Numbered from the stretch's first letter, positions 44,636 through 54,149 are shown. The stretch: DNA of 64,000 bases from Oculatella sp. LEGE 06141 (GCF_015207605.1 NZ_JADEWO010000003.1:62001-126000); one strand, 5' to 3'. The notes: generated from the sequence alone by a model not told the origin. Numbers and translations are program-made.

Positions 44636-45430
44636 CTAAATGCTTAAGACGAGCTGTAAGCCCTGTTCTGGTCGAGCATCGTCTGGGATTGGTTCTGGAT
44701 CGGCCTGCACCGCCGGACAATAGCGAGAATAGGCGCAGCGGTTGCACTGGTTGCCGGGAAAAGGTTGCCAGCGGCGATCGCTCCGCAGTTCAACGGCCAG
44801 ATCACTGATCATGCTTTCAACACAATGGCGATGATCGGGGGTGGCTTCAAAGCTAATCTTTTCGCCCGATCGCAAATAAAGCAAGCTCATACGCTTCAGG
44901 TTTCGCTGATACCGTTGCTCTAGCGCCAAATAGTACAAACCGATTTGCAAGTCGATTTCATCGGGTTCCATCAAATCGACTTCTTTAGCCGATTTGTAGT
45001 CAATCAGCTCCAGGCCATCATCCAGGTAGTCGAGGCGATCGTACCGTCCAGACAGCACAAACTCTAAGTTCTGAACCTGCAACGACCCTTGAATTCTGCC
45101 CTCTACCGCTAGCGGTCGCCGCATAGACGATTGGTTCACAATAAACGAGTCATAGTAGTGCCTTAAGATATTTCGCCCTTCGGTCACCTGGTTCGCGGTT
45201 AAGCCTGTAATCTGCTGGTTCCAGCAATACTCAATCCAATCCAGGCGAGGAACAGCATCCTTGTAGTGCCAGTCTTGATAAATCTGCGCCAACGCCTGAT
45301 GCAGTGACAGCCCCAGCGCTGCGGAACCGAAAAATGCCGCCCCAGAAATACCGCGCTCGTAACGAAAATAATAGGCTCTAGGACAGCGGTAGTAAGATTG
45401 CAGCTTGGCTGCCGAAAGATGATAGGTCAT
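44636..45430 (-). CDS. PD-(D/E)XK nuclease of the RecB/Cas4-like family
   Basis: 264 residues. LSAAKLQSYYRCPRAYYFRY is the usual N-terminal helix with a Cys. The nuclease core is LSGRYDRLDYLDDGLELIDYKSAK, with the Asp and LIDYKS motifs. A Cys cluster CNRCAYSRYC near the C-terminus, with the N-terminal Cys, would bind a 4Fe-4S cluster as in AddB/Cas4 nucleases. No cas genes are nearby, so CRISPR adaptation is unlikely; DNA repair is a guess. An in-frame ATG 25 codons upstream (45505) is possible; ATG 45430 gives the family start. Confidence 0.87.
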   Translation of the reverse strand: MTYHLSAAKLQSYYRCPRAYYFRYERGISGAAFFGSAALGLSLHQALAQIYQDWHYKDAVPRLDWIEYCWNQQITGLTANQVTEGRNILRHYYDSFIVNQSSMRRPLAVEGRIQGSLQVQNLEFVLSGRYDRLDYLDDGLELIDYKSAKEVDLMEPDEIDLQIGLYYLALEQRYQRNLKRMSLLYLRSGEKISFEATPDHRHCVESMISDLAVELRSDRRWQPFPGNQCNRCAYSRYCPAVQADPEPIPDDARPEQGLQLVLSI

Positions 45431-45605
45431 AATCGTGCGATCGAGCAGGATGGAACCAGTCTCCTCAGGCTCAACACCACAGGTGTTGCGTCTCAATCTC
45501 ATCATGGCACTATATCTAGGATTAGACCAGGATCTTTTGTACTGATCGCCCCTACATCTTGCGTCAGCGGCCTATGCTGAATCTAAAAAAGCTCCAACTC
45601 GAACC

Positions 45606-45710
45606 GCCCCCTAATCCCCCAATTTTGGCTTCGACGTGAGCGCTCAGCCGAACGGGGACTTCCGATCAATTCTGTTTCAAAGTCCCCCAAAATTGGGGGA
45701 TTTAGGGGGC
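45606..45710. mobile_element. MITE-like element with near-perfect terminal inverted repeats
   Basis: The left arm (45606-45628, starting GCCCCCTAATCCCCC) and the right arm (45687-45710, ending GGGGGATTTAGGGGGC) are inverted copies differing by one inserted base. The right arm is itself preceded by a local palindrome (TCCCCCAAAATTGGGGGA). The interior of about 58 bases codes for nothing. Such C/G-run arms are common in cyanobacterial intergenic repeats. Confidence 0.6.
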
Positions 45711-45759
45711 TAATTTAGAATGTTGAGCCATTCTCAGACACCCTCTACGTGGGGCTAAC

Positions 45760-46722
45760 CTAGCCATTCAAACGGCTCTCTGTCGTTGCCAGGGGCATCA
45801 ATGTTTGCCAGCCTGTTGTTTGGTAGCCAAAGTTAAACCGTTCAGGGTGCAGAATTTCGGCCAAAATTTCCAGCGAATCGACTAACCGTGGCCCCGGACG
45901 GTTGAAATATTGATTGCCATCGGTGATGTACACTCGCCCGGTTTTAACCGCCTTTAAGCTCGACCAACCTGGACGTTTAGCTAGCTGTAATGCATCGTCG
46001 CGGGTGCGATTCAAATCAAACCCGCAGGGCATAAACACAATCACATCCGGGTCGGCTTTTGCTAAATCATCCCACTGTAACCAGGGGGAATGTTTGCCAA
46101 CGACTCCAAATATAGAGTGCCCACCGGCATGGTCTACTAATTCTGGAATCCAGTTCCCAGCCGCCATCAGGGGTTCAACCCATTCAATGCACGCCACGGT
46201 AGGCCGCTCGGCCTCTGGCAGGGGGGCTGTCTTTTGAATGCAAGCATCGACTCGCTGTTGCAGGGAGGCGATCGCCCCATCTACCGCTACCCCCAGCGCT
46301 TTACCAACCCGGTCGATATCCATCCACACATCTGCCAGCACTTGCGGCTGAAGAGAGATCACCTGAGGGTTGCCCTGAGTCAGGGTAGCAACGGCCTGTT
46401 CCACATCACCTAGGCTCACCGCACAAACCTCACACTGCGCTTGTGTCAGGATGTGAGTCGGCTGCAATTGTTCCAATACGTCCGTCTTGATGCGATAAAC
46501 GCTCAACGCCGACTGCAATAACTCCGTGACGCGATCGTGGATCTCAAGACTGGTTCCGTCTGGGTTAAACTTTGGTTCTGTGCAGATTGGCAGAGCTTGC
46601 ACGGTGGCGGGATAGTCGCATTCGTGCGATCGCCCTACCAGATAATCTGTCAAACCCAACGCAGCAACGATCTCGGTTGCACTGGGGATAAGCGAAACAA
46701 TTTTGAGGAGTGGGTAGGTCAT
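45760..46722 (-). CDS. BtuF-like cobalamin-binding protein, no signal peptide
   Basis: 320 residues with the two-lobe helical-backbone substrate-binding fold: IVSLIPSATEIVAALGLTDY, GRSHECDYP, ILTQAQCEVCAVSLGDVEQA, and VVGKHSPWLQWDDLAKADPD. BtuF-type proteins bind vitamin B12 for the BtuCD importer. Here no signal peptide and no transporter genes are present, so the protein may be cytosolic or misnamed. An interior CEVC could bind metal. It is far from cobK, and a functional link is not shown. Confidence 0.82.
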   Translation of the reverse strand: MTYPLLKIVSLIPSATEIVAALGLTDYLVGRSHECDYPATVQALPICTEPKFNPDGTSLEIHDRVTELLQSALSVYRIKTDVLEQLQPTHILTQAQCEVCAVSLGDVEQAVATLTQGNPQVISLQPQVLADVWMDIDRVGKALGVAVDGAIASLQQRVDACIQKTAPLPEAERPTVACIEWVEPLMAAGNWIPELVDHAGGHSIFGVVGKHSPWLQWDDLAKADPDVIVFMPCGFDLNRTRDDALQLAKRPGWSSLKAVKTGRVYITDGNQYFNRPGPRLVDSLEILAEILHPERFNFGYQTTGWQTLMPLATTESRLNG

Positions 46723-47036
46723 TGCTTCTTGCCTGTTGATGAGGATCTGCCTCAGCTCAATGTTGGCCGTACTGGTGACTGTACCACTGTCTCTATGGTC
46801 AAGACCTCATTCAACCAGCATAGACCGGGTTGATTTGCCCGAACCCTCTTTAGACCAACTGTGCTATTCACTAAAACCTGACCAACCGCGCATTCCAGAG
46901 AGAGCCTGGACTGTGCTTTTGAGTTCTAAAATGCTAGGCTGGGAAGCAGACCAGAGTGTGTCTACCGCTACAATCTTCTGGCTCTGGACAATCTTGGAAA
47001 AATCAGCATCGTCACTGACGACGTTACGAGCGTGCT
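46723..47036. other. Divergent spacer
   Basis: 314 bases between the BtuF-like and hydrolase genes. A plus-strand frame (46736-47152) runs into the hydrolase in another phase and has no family features. I searched for a B12 riboswitch motif on the minus strand and saw none. Confidence 0.45.
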
Positions 47037-47915
47037 ATGACCGCAATCAGTTCTGGATGGCAACACCGCTTCATCGAAACCAACCGTATCCGCTTGCACT
47101 ACGTTACTCAGGGAGAGGGCGATCTCGTCATTTTACTCCACGGCTTTGCTGAGTTTTGGTACTCCTGGCGGTACCAAATCCCTGCTCTAGCGCGTCACTT
47201 TAAAGTGGTGGTGCCCGACTTACGTGGTTACAACGACTCCGACAAACCCACAAGCGGCTACGACCTGGATACTCTCAGCACCGATATTCAAGGGTTGATT
47301 GAGAATTTAGGGTATCTGAAAGCGCACGTGGTGGGGCACGACTGGGGGGGGACGATCGCCTGGCATTTAGCTCACAAATTTCCAACCTCCCTTAATCGCC
47401 TTGCCATTCTCAATGCCCCGCACCCGCATCGGTTTTTACAGGAGCTGTTTGGTAATCTAGACCAGTTGCGGCGAAGCTGGTATTTGCTTGCTTTTCAAGT
47501 TCCCGGTTTACCAGAATGGATAATCCGACATAATCTCAGCAGTTTTGTCAGAACCTTGTTTCAAGAACAGGCCGTTCGCAAAGGTGCCTTCAGCAATCGA
47601 GATACGGAGATCTTTCAAGCGGCATTAGAGAAACCAGGAGTGATTCCAGCCGCGTTGAGCTATTATCGGCAGCTATCGACTCCACAACTGTGGTTGCGCT
47701 ACTGGGGGCGGCAACCCAATCCAGTCCAATCACCCACTTTAGTCCTTTGGGGGGAGGAGGATGCGTTGCTTAGCCATAACCTGACCGAGGGCACCGAACA
47801 GTTCGTTGATGCGCCTTTTCAAATTAAGTTTGTGCCCCACTGCGGTCACTGGCTTCAGCAGGAAGCGCCTCAAACGATTAATCGCGAATTGCTGCATTTC
47901 TTGCGGCAAGCCTGA
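47037..47915 (+). CDS. Alpha/beta hydrolase (epoxide hydrolase/dehalogenase-like)
   Basis: 292 residues. The oxyanion HGFAEFWYSW motif and the nucleophile elbow VGHDWGGTIAWH show Asp as nucleophile, as in epoxide hydrolases and haloalkane dehalogenases. The cap domain spans about 135-210. The acidic and His residues are in LWGEEDALL and HCGHWLQQEAP. Substrate unknown. It is convergent with the nth gene (stop codons five bases apart). No strong ribosome site precedes ATG 47037. Confidence 0.9.
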   Translation: MTAISSGWQHRFIETNRIRLHYVTQGEGDLVILLHGFAEFWYSWRYQIPALARHFKVVVPDLRGYNDSDKPTSGYDLDTLSTDIQGLIENLGYLKAHVVGHDWGGTIAWHLAHKFPTSLNRLAILNAPHPHRFLQELFGNLDQLRRSWYLLAFQVPGLPEWIIRHNLSSFVRTLFQEQAVRKGAFSNRDTEIFQAALEKPGVIPAALSYYRQLSTPQLWLRYWGRQPNPVQSPTLVLWGEEDALLSHNLTEGTEQFVDAPFQIKFVPHCGHWLQQEAPQTINRELLHFLRQA

Positions 47916-47919
47916 GCGC

Positions 47920-48654
47920 TTAAACGCCAGACTGCTTAGGGCTTGCCACTAAGCGAGCCTGCCCAAACGGGCAGAGATCGAAAACGGCACAGCGATCGCA
48001 AGCCGGATTGCTGTAATAGCAACATTTTTGCCCATGCAGCATCAACACTTCGTGGTTGTCGTACACCTGTTGAGCCGACCAATCTGGCGGCAGTTGAGCA
48101 GACAGCACCGCATGGGATGGCCCAACGGCAACCTTTGCCGGAATCAACCCCAATCGAACGGCAACCCGGTGATGATGGCTGTCCACTGGCAGGGCTGGAC
48201 GACGCAGGCGGCTAAATAGCAGCACGGCTGCGCTGGTTTTGGGGCCAACTCCTGGCAACGCTTCCAGCCAGGCTCTTGCCTCTAAAACGGGCAAATCGGC
48301 CAGAAATTCCAGCGATAAGTCGCCATTGCGCCGTTCGGCCACCAGGCGCAGCACTTGCTGAAGGCGAGGCGCTTTTTGGTCGGGCCAGGTACAGGGTGCG
48401 ATCGCTCTTTCTACCTCGACGGTGTCAGCATTAGCCACCTCAGCCCAATCTGGAAACCGCTGTTTTAGCTGCTTAAAGGCTCGACTTGAATCGGCGTTCT
48501 TTGTCCGGTGAGACAGCAACGACGAGATTAATTCACTCAGCGGGTCATGGTTATGAAAGTACGGAATCGGGCAACCGTAGACAGCGCAGAGGCGATCGTG
48601 AACCAATTGCGCTTTTTGCTTTAACTCTGGGGAAACAAACGGTAATGCAGTCAT
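47920..48654 (-). CDS. nth: Endonuclease III-like DNA glycosylase
   Basis: 244 residues of the HhH-GPD superfamily with a 4Fe-4S cluster. The helix-hairpin-helix motif is LPGVGPKTSAAVLLFSRLRR, carrying the catalytic Lys, and the catalytic Asp lies in LPVDSHHHRVAVRL. The C-terminal cluster is C-x6-C-x2-C-x5-C (CYYSNPACDRCAVFDLC). It should excise oxidised pyrimidines and nick the abasic site. The hydrolase gene is convergent and the putA-like gene is divergent. Confidence 0.9.
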   Translation of the reverse strand: MTALPFVSPELKQKAQLVHDRLCAVYGCPIPYFHNHDPLSELISSLLSHRTKNADSSRAFKQLKQRFPDWAEVANADTVEVERAIAPCTWPDQKAPRLQQVLRLVAERRNGDLSLEFLADLPVLEARAWLEALPGVGPKTSAAVLLFSRLRRPALPVDSHHHRVAVRLGLIPAKVAVGPSHAVLSAQLPPDWSAQQVYDNHEVLMLHGQKCCYYSNPACDRCAVFDLCPFGQARLVASPKQSGV

Positions 48655-48848
48655 CTTCTCCTTGTACCGTAACCCGCTTCGTTTGCTTTCTAGCTCAAGT
48701 CGTAGTCGGCTAAGTGCAACGCAAAACTCATCAGACCATGACCATCCATTAAGTTAGAGCCACAATCATTGCCTAAACTCTGAGAATAGAAGTAGGTAGC
48801 TCGATCCGCTATCGCTTCGCTTCTTCCAGCGTCAGGAGTTGATTAACC

Positions 48849-51800
48849 GTGGTTCTACAAGTTTCTGAAAGTACCTATGAAGCCAAAACGCAGGCGATCG
48901 CCCGCCAACTGTTAGCTGCTTCACGGGAAAATCGATCCTTCTTTGCCCAAATGCGAGAGCAAATGCGTTGGGATGATAAGTTGCTAGCTGTGGCAATGGG
49001 TAATCCAGGGTTGCGAGTTCAGCTATTTCGGCTAATTGACTGCTTGCCGTCGCTTCGCAGCAAAGCAGAAATTGCCCGCCATATGCAGGAATATCTGGGC
49101 GATCCATCTGTGGAATTGCCGAGTGCCCTTAAAGGTCTTCTTAACTTCGCCAGTGCCGATTCGCTGCCCGGCCAGGTTGCAGCAACGACGTTCTCAACGG
49201 CCGTTGAAACGTTGGCGCACAAATACATTTCTGGCGAAACCATCAAGCAGGTGATCAAAACCATCGAGCAGCTCCGCAAAAACAAGATGGCGTTTACGGT
49301 AGACCTGCTGGGGGAAGCGGTTATCACAGAAGCGGAAGCCGAGTCGTATCTCAACCGTTATTTGGAACTCATGGAACAGTTGACCGAAGCCTCTCGCAAA
49401 TGGTCAACCGTTGAGGCGATCGACCTGGCTGATGGCGAACCGCTGCCCCAGGTTCAGGTGTCTGTTAAGTTAACCGCGTTCTATTCGCAGTTTGACCCGC
49501 TCGATCCGGAAGGCAGTCGAGCCCGTGTGATCGATCGCATTCGTACCCTGTTACGCAAAGCCAATGAATTGGGGGCGGCGGTTCATTTCGATATGGAGCA
49601 GTATACCTACAAGGATCTGACCCTTGAGATTCTCAAACAACTGCTTTTAGAAGATGAATTCCGCACCCGTACCGATATTGGCATCACGCTACAAGCCTAT
49701 CTAAGAGACAGCGTCCCAGACCTGAACGGGCTGATTGAGTGGGCAAAAGAGCGAGGGCATCCCGTCACGGTGCGCCTGGTGAAAGGAGCCTATTGGGATC
49801 AAGAAACGATTAAAGCGGTGCAAAAAGATTGGCAGCAACCTGTTTTTGACGAGAAATCCTCTACGGATGCTAACTTTGAGGCGCTAACGCGGATGCTGCT
49901 GGAAAATCACGAGCATCTCTATGCTGCGATCGGCAGCCATAATGTGCGCTCCCAGGCTCATGCGATCGCCATTGCCGAAACCCTCAACATTCCGCGTCGT
50001 CGCATCGAGCTACAGGTGCTTTACGGCATGGCCGATAAGTTAGCCAAATCGCTGGTCGATCAGGGCTATCGAGTGCGCGTTTACTGTCCCTATGGTGAAC
50101 TGATTCCCGGCATGGCCTATCTGATTCGCCGATTGCTGGAAAATACCGCCAACACCTCATTTCTGCGGCAAAACCTGGAAGACCGCCCGGTTGAAGAACT
50201 GTTAGCCCCGCCAACGCTAGAAGAAGGCAACGGTCGGGTAGATCATGCTAATGGCAACGGCAAAGCTGCCACTTCCACATCCCCCTCTCCATTTCGCAAT
50301 GCGGCTGACACCGATTATGCCGTTGTTGCAGAGCGCGATCGCGCCAAGTCTGCATTCCAATCGGTTCGTCAGCAGTTGGGCAAAACCTACCTGCCGCTGA
50401 TTGATGGCGAATACCGCAACACGCTCAACACGGTTGATTCAGTCAATCCGTCTAATCCAAGTGAAGTGGTTGGGCAGATAGGGTTAATGAGCATCGAGCA
50501 GGCAGAACAGGCGATTCAAGCTGCAAAAGCCGCGTTTCCGGCCTGGCGAAACACTCCGGTTAAACAACGAGCCGATATTCTACGAAAAGCCGCCGACTTA
50601 ATGGAGCAGCGTCGCGCTGAACTATCGGCCTGGATGGTATTAGAGACGGGCAAGCCGTTGAAGGAAGCCGACCCGGAAGTATCAGAGGCGATCGACTTCT
50701 GCCGCTACTATGCCGACGAAATGGAACGGCTCGATCGCGGTCATCACTACGATTTACCTGGTGAAACAAACCGCTATTTCTACCAACCCAGAGGCGTTTC
50801 GGTGATCATTTCGCCGTGGAATTTCCCGCTGGCCATTCCCACGGGTATGACGGTGGCTTCGCTGGTTACGGGCAACTGTACGCTGCTCAAACCCGCTGAA
50901 ACGTCTTCGGTGATTGCCGCCAAACTTGCCGAAATTCTCGTCGATGCAGGTATTCCCAAAGGGGTGTTCCAGTTTGTTCCGGGTAAAGGCTCAACAGCAG
51001 GTGCCCATATGGTGAAGCATCCCGATGTTCACATGATTACCTTTACCGGATCGCAGGAAGTGGGGTGTCAAATCTATGCCGAGGCTGCCATTTTGCAACC
51101 GGGACAGCGACACCTTAAGCGGGTTATTGCCGAAATGGGTGGCAAAAATGCCATCATCGTGGATGAAAGCGCCGATCTAGATCAGGCGGTGCAAGGCGTG
51201 GTGCAATCTGCCTTTGGCTACAGCGGTCAAAAATGCTCGGCCTGCTCACGGGTGATTGTGCTAGAGCCAATCTACGAAACCTTTGTGAATCGCCTAGTTG
51301 AGGCGGCGCGATCGCTCAATATTGGGGAAGCGGAACAGTCCAGCACCCAAATGGGGCCAGTGATTGACCACGCGGCTCAAGCTCGAATTCGCGATTACAT
51401 CGACAAAGGCAGGGCAGAAGCCACCGTGGCGCTGGAAATGCCCGCCCCCGAGCAGGGTTACTTTGTCGGCCCGGTCATCTTCACCGATGTTTCACCAGAT
51501 GCCAAAATTGCCCAGGAGGAAATCTTTGGTCCCGTTTTGGCTGTAATGCAAGCCAACAACTTTGACGAGGCGTTGGCGATCGCCAACGGCACCCGCTATG
51601 CGCTCACAGGCGGGCTTTATTCTCGCACCCCGTCCCACATTGAACGGGCACAAATCGAGTCTGAAGTCGGGAACCTGTATATCAACCGGGGCACTACGGG
51701 GGCGATCGTCGCTCGCCAACCCTTCGGTGGCTTTAAGCTCTCTGGCGTTGGCTCCAAGGCAGGCGGCCCCGATTATCTGCTTCAGTTTTTGGAACCCAAA

Positions 51801-51857
51801 GCAGTTACCGAAAACATCCAGCGTCAAGGGTTTGCACCCATTGCAGGCATGGAGTGA
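48849..51857 (+). CDS. putA: Bifunctional proline dehydrogenase / P5C dehydrogenase (PutA-like)
   Basis: 1002 residues. The FAD-dependent proline dehydrogenase barrel is about 100-450 (DMEQYTYKDLTLEIL, VRLVKGAYWDQET). The aldehyde dehydrogenase domain is about 490-990, with WNFPLAIPTG, FTGSQEVG, the Glu in EMGGKNA and the catalytic Cys in GQKCSACSRVIV. It oxidises proline to glutamate. The usual N-terminal DNA-binding segment of PutA is absent, as in the short PutA class. GTG 48849 has AGGAG upstream. A perfect hairpin follows the gene. Confidence 0.95.
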   Translation: MVLQVSESTYEAKTQAIARQLLAASRENRSFFAQMREQMRWDDKLLAVAMGNPGLRVQLFRLIDCLPSLRSKAEIARHMQEYLGDPSVELPSALKGLLNFASADSLPGQVAATTFSTAVETLAHKYISGETIKQVIKTIEQLRKNKMAFTVDLLGEAVITEAEAESYLNRYLELMEQLTEASRKWSTVEAIDLADGEPLPQVQVSVKLTAFYSQFDPLDPEGSRARVIDRIRTLLRKANELGAAVHFDMEQYTYKDLTLEILKQLLLEDEFRTRTDIGITLQAYLRDSVPDLNGLIEWAKERGHPVTVRLVKGAYWDQETIKAVQKDWQQPVFDEKSSTDANFEALTRMLLENHEHLYAAIGSHNVRSQAHAIAIAETLNIPRRRIELQVLYGMADKLAKSLVDQGYRVRVYCPYGELIPGMAYLIRRLLENTANTSFLRQNLEDRPVEELLAPPTLEEGNGRVDHANGNGKAATSTSPSPFRNAADTDYAVVAERDRAKSAFQSVRQQLGKTYLPLIDGEYRNTLNTVDSVNPSNPSEVVGQIGLMSIEQAEQAIQAAKAAFPAWRNTPVKQRADILRKAADLMEQRRAELSAWMVLETGKPLKEADPEVSEAIDFCRYYADEMERLDRGHHYDLPGETNRYFYQPRGVSVIISPWNFPLAIPTGMTVASLVTGNCTLLKPAETSSVIAAKLAEILVDAGIPKGVFQFVPGKGSTAGAHMVKHPDVHMITFTGSQEVGCQIYAEAAILQPGQRHLKRVIAEMGGKNAIIVDESADLDQAVQGVVQSAFGYSGQKCSACSRVIVLEPIYETFVNRLVEAARSLNIGEAEQSSTQMGPVIDHAAQARIRDYIDKGRAEATVALEMPAPEQGYFVGPVIFTDVSPDAKIAQEEIFGPVLAVMQANNFDEALAIANGTRYALTGGLYSRTPSHIERAQIESEVGNLYINRGTTGAIVARQPFGGFKLSGVGSKAGGPDYLLQFLEPKAVTENIQRQGFAPIAGME

Positions 51858-51908
51858 AGCGATTGGTTTAACCCAGGCAGGACTGGTACAACGCTAGATT
51901 TACTCAAT

Positions 51909-51938
51909 CAGGTTAACTATCCCACGGTAGTTAACCTG
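51909..51938 (+). terminator. Perfect hairpin after the putA-like gene
   Basis: CAGGTTAACTA (51909-51919) and TAGTTAACCTG (51928-51938) form an 11-pair stem with an eight-base loop, 52 bases past the putA stop. There is no T tract, so it is either a weak terminator or a palindromic operator for the next gene. Confidence 0.55.
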
Positions 51939-52009
51939 GCTTAAACGTTGGGTCAGGGCTGGCAATTCGTGGCACATTGGTGAGGTTGGAAACAGTTGAG
52001 GGAAAAGCC

Positions 52010-52225
52010 ATGGACTGGATTATCCTCATTGCAGCGCTAGTTGTATCGTTCTTAGTCTTTACTTTGCTCATTCGAGTGGTGAAGGCCACTATTGGCACAG
52101 CGATCGCGATCGCTGCCATCGTTCTCGTCTTACAGCTCGTATTTGGTATCGGCCCTGGCGACCTTTGGGAGCAAATTAGAGCGCTTTGGGAGAACGTCCG
52201 CCAATCTCTACCGTTTGGGCTGTAA
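52010..52225 (+). CDS. Small membrane protein of cyanobacterial type
   Basis: 71 residues. Two hydrophobic stretches (IILIAALVVSFLVFTLLIRV and IGTAIAIAAIVLVLQLVFGI) are followed by an amphipathic tail (DLWEQIRALWENVRQSL). The ATG at 52010 with GAGGG upstream is chosen; the frame is open back to 51977. It might be a small regulator of a membrane complex, but nothing shows this. The next gene, holB, is convergent. Confidence 0.75.
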   Translation: MDWIILIAALVVSFLVFTLLIRVVKATIGTAIAIAAIVLVLQLVFGIGPGDLWEQIRALWENVRQSLPFGL

Positions 52226-52256
52226 CGCCATCAACCTCGAACCGTTGGTGGTTGGG

Positions 52257-53219
52257 TTATACGTTGCCCAACTGCATTAGTGTGACTTCCCACACCAAAC
52301 GAGGCTGAACATACTGCAACAGATAGCGGCGAGCTTGCTCCAGGCTGTTCAAATGAGCGGGTTGGCCTTGCTCTTGCCAGTAGTGTTGCTGCAAATAATC
52401 AATCAACCAGAGTTGTGCTTCGGTATCCAGCTCCTTGGCAATGGTTCTGGCTAAATCTAACGCTCCTCGCAGGGAGGTCGGAAGCTGACGCACCAGATTG
52501 AGCAAGTCCTGCGAAATGGCTTGCAGTTGCTGCCAGTGGGCGATCGCTTCTCCAGGGCTACCCTGCGCCAGTGCCAGCACCTCAGGATGCTGCAAAATTT
52601 CGGCATACTCCGTTTGGGCTAAAACCTGGGCGATCGCCTCTGCACTTAAGCGATAAAACGGAATGCGTTGACAGCGAGACACCAGCGTAGGCAAAAGCGA
52701 CTCAACGCCCGGAGCAATCAAAATCAGCGTTGCCTGTCCCGGTTCTTCTAAGGTTTTTAGCAGAGCATTCGCGGCAGCATCGGGCATGGTTTCGGCCTGT
52801 TCAATAACCACAACCGATCGCGCGGCTTCCAGCGGTGGGCGACCCAAAAAACGAGTGATTTCTCGAATCTGGTCTAGGCGAATAATGGGAGAACCTTTGC
52901 GTTTCAGCCCGGCCTCAGCCGCTTCAGCCGCCGTTAGCCGTTTGCCCTGGTGTAAATAGGTCGGTTCTACCCAAAACAAATCGGGATGGTTGTGCTGCCG
53001 GATGCGTTGTTGTAACCCTTTGAGCGGCGTTGAAGCGGGATTGTCAAACAGCAGCTCTATCAGTCCGTACGCGGCAAGACTCCGGCCAACACCCTCTGGC
53101 CCAGCAAACAGATAGGCCGGAGCCAAACGGTTTTGCACTACGGCTCGTGTCAACAGTTCGATCGCCTGCGTTTGCCCTACGAGGTCAGCGAAAGGGGGGG
53201 ATACCACCGAGTTAACCAT
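52257..53219 (-). CDS. holB: DNA polymerase III delta-prime subunit
   Basis: 320 residues of the clamp-loader AAA+ family. The N-terminus FADLVGQTQAIELLTRAVVQ, Walker A region APAYLFAGPEGVGRSLAA, DAANALLKTLEEPGQATLIL and the sensor-1 ESLLPTLVSRCQRIPF are all visible. The nucleotide-binding loop GPEGVGRS differs from GKT, as is usual in non-hydrolysing delta-prime. The gene starts 43 bases inside the 3' end of tmk, so the two are translationally linked. A GTG four codons on is an alternative start. Confidence 0.9.
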   Translation of the reverse strand: MVNSVVSPPFADLVGQTQAIELLTRAVVQNRLAPAYLFAGPEGVGRSLAAYGLIELLFDNPASTPLKGLQQRIRQHNHPDLFWVEPTYLHQGKRLTAAEAAEAGLKRKGSPIIRLDQIREITRFLGRPPLEAARSVVVIEQAETMPDAAANALLKTLEEPGQATLILIAPGVESLLPTLVSRCQRIPFYRLSAEAIAQVLAQTEYAEILQHPEVLALAQGSPGEAIAHWQQLQAISQDLLNLVRQLPTSLRGALDLARTIAKELDTEAQLWLIDYLQQHYWQEQGQPAHLNSLEQARRYLLQYVQPRLVWEVTLMQLGNV

Positions 53220-53863
53220 TGCTCCAAAATAGACTGAATTTGCTGTGAAACCTCCGCTTCGCTCAGGCTAGCATCCACTCGAACAATTCGGTGCGGATGC
53301 GCTCTGGCTAACTCGGTAAAGCCATGCTGTACCCGCTGATGAAACGATAAATCGATCGCCTCCATTCGATCGGCTGCACCTCGGCGTTTGGTTCGGTTTA
53401 ATCCAACTGCTACGTCTAAATCTAACCAAATGGTGAGATCGCTTTCTAATCCATTCGTGGCCACTTGATTTAATTGATCAATCAAATCAAGATTTAATCG
53501 TCGTCCGTATCCCTGATAAGCCACGGTGGAGTCGGTGTAGCGATCGCACAAAATTAAGCCACCGCTGGCAAGCTGTGGTTTCAGCAATTCCTCCACATGC
53601 TGGGCGCGATCGGCAGCAAAAAGCAGCAGCTCGGCGCGATCGTGCAGCGGCGACTGCACCGTTGGGTTAAGCAACCACTGCCGCACGGTCTGGCCTAATG
53701 CCGTTCCTCCCGGCTCACGAGTGACAACAAGCTGGTTGACCACTTCGTTCGCTTGTAGCGCGGCAAACAGCGGGCTGTGGAGCAGCCAGGTATACGAGCG
53801 CTGAATTTGGGTCGTTTTGCCACAGCCCTCAACCCCTTCAAATACAATCAGCTTTCCCTGCAT
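53177..53863 (-). CDS. tmk: Thymidylate kinase
   Basis: 228 residues. Phosphorylates dTMP to dTDP. The P-loop is VFEGVEGCGKTTQI, with TREPGGTALGQTVR, LFAADRAQHVEELL, LCDRYTDSTVAYQGYGRRLN and the LID-type IWLDLDVAVGLNRTKRRGAA. ATG 53863 gives the family start. The 3' end overlaps holB by 43 bases, a tmk-holB order common in bacteria. Confidence 0.95.
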   Translation of the reverse strand: MQGKLIVFEGVEGCGKTTQIQRSYTWLLHSPLFAALQANEVVNQLVVTREPGGTALGQTVRQWLLNPTVQSPLHDRAELLLFAADRAQHVEELLKPQLASGGLILCDRYTDSTVAYQGYGRRLNLDLIDQLNQVATNGLESDLTIWLDLDVAVGLNRTKRRGAADRMEAIDLSFHQRVQHGFTELARAHPHRIVRVDASLSEAEVSQQIQSILEQWLTRWYPPLSLTS

Positions 53864-54149
53864 GTGATAGCGTTCTGGCTCCAACTTGGCCTAAGGTATG
53901 GGAACAAACTTCTGCACAAATCTGACAAAAAATATAAACTCAAAATTAATTACTGTTTTGATCCACCTGGTTAGAAGGCTAATATACTGAGAAAAACGAA
54001 TTCAATCGAGTTCAACAAAAATCCTACAGTTTTGTGCTCCATCGAGCGCAGGGAATTCAGTTTTAGTTACAACCAAGTCTTGACTGTGGCTTAAAATTCA
54101 GGTTGGGTATGATTAGACGGTTTTAAATGTTGCACGTTCGGTGTTGCCT

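Noticed and set aside
44636-45430. Cas4
   Set aside because: The PD-(D/E)XK and Cys pattern is shared with AddB/RecB-type nucleases and there is no CRISPR array or other cas gene nearby.
46723-47036. Cobalamin riboswitch before the BtuF-like gene
   Set aside because: No B12-box-like motif (GCCACTG) is seen on the minus strand of this spacer.
46736-47152. 138-residue plus-strand frame overlapping the hydrolase start
   Set aside because: It lies in another phase of the hydrolase gene, lacks a ribosome site and has no domain features.
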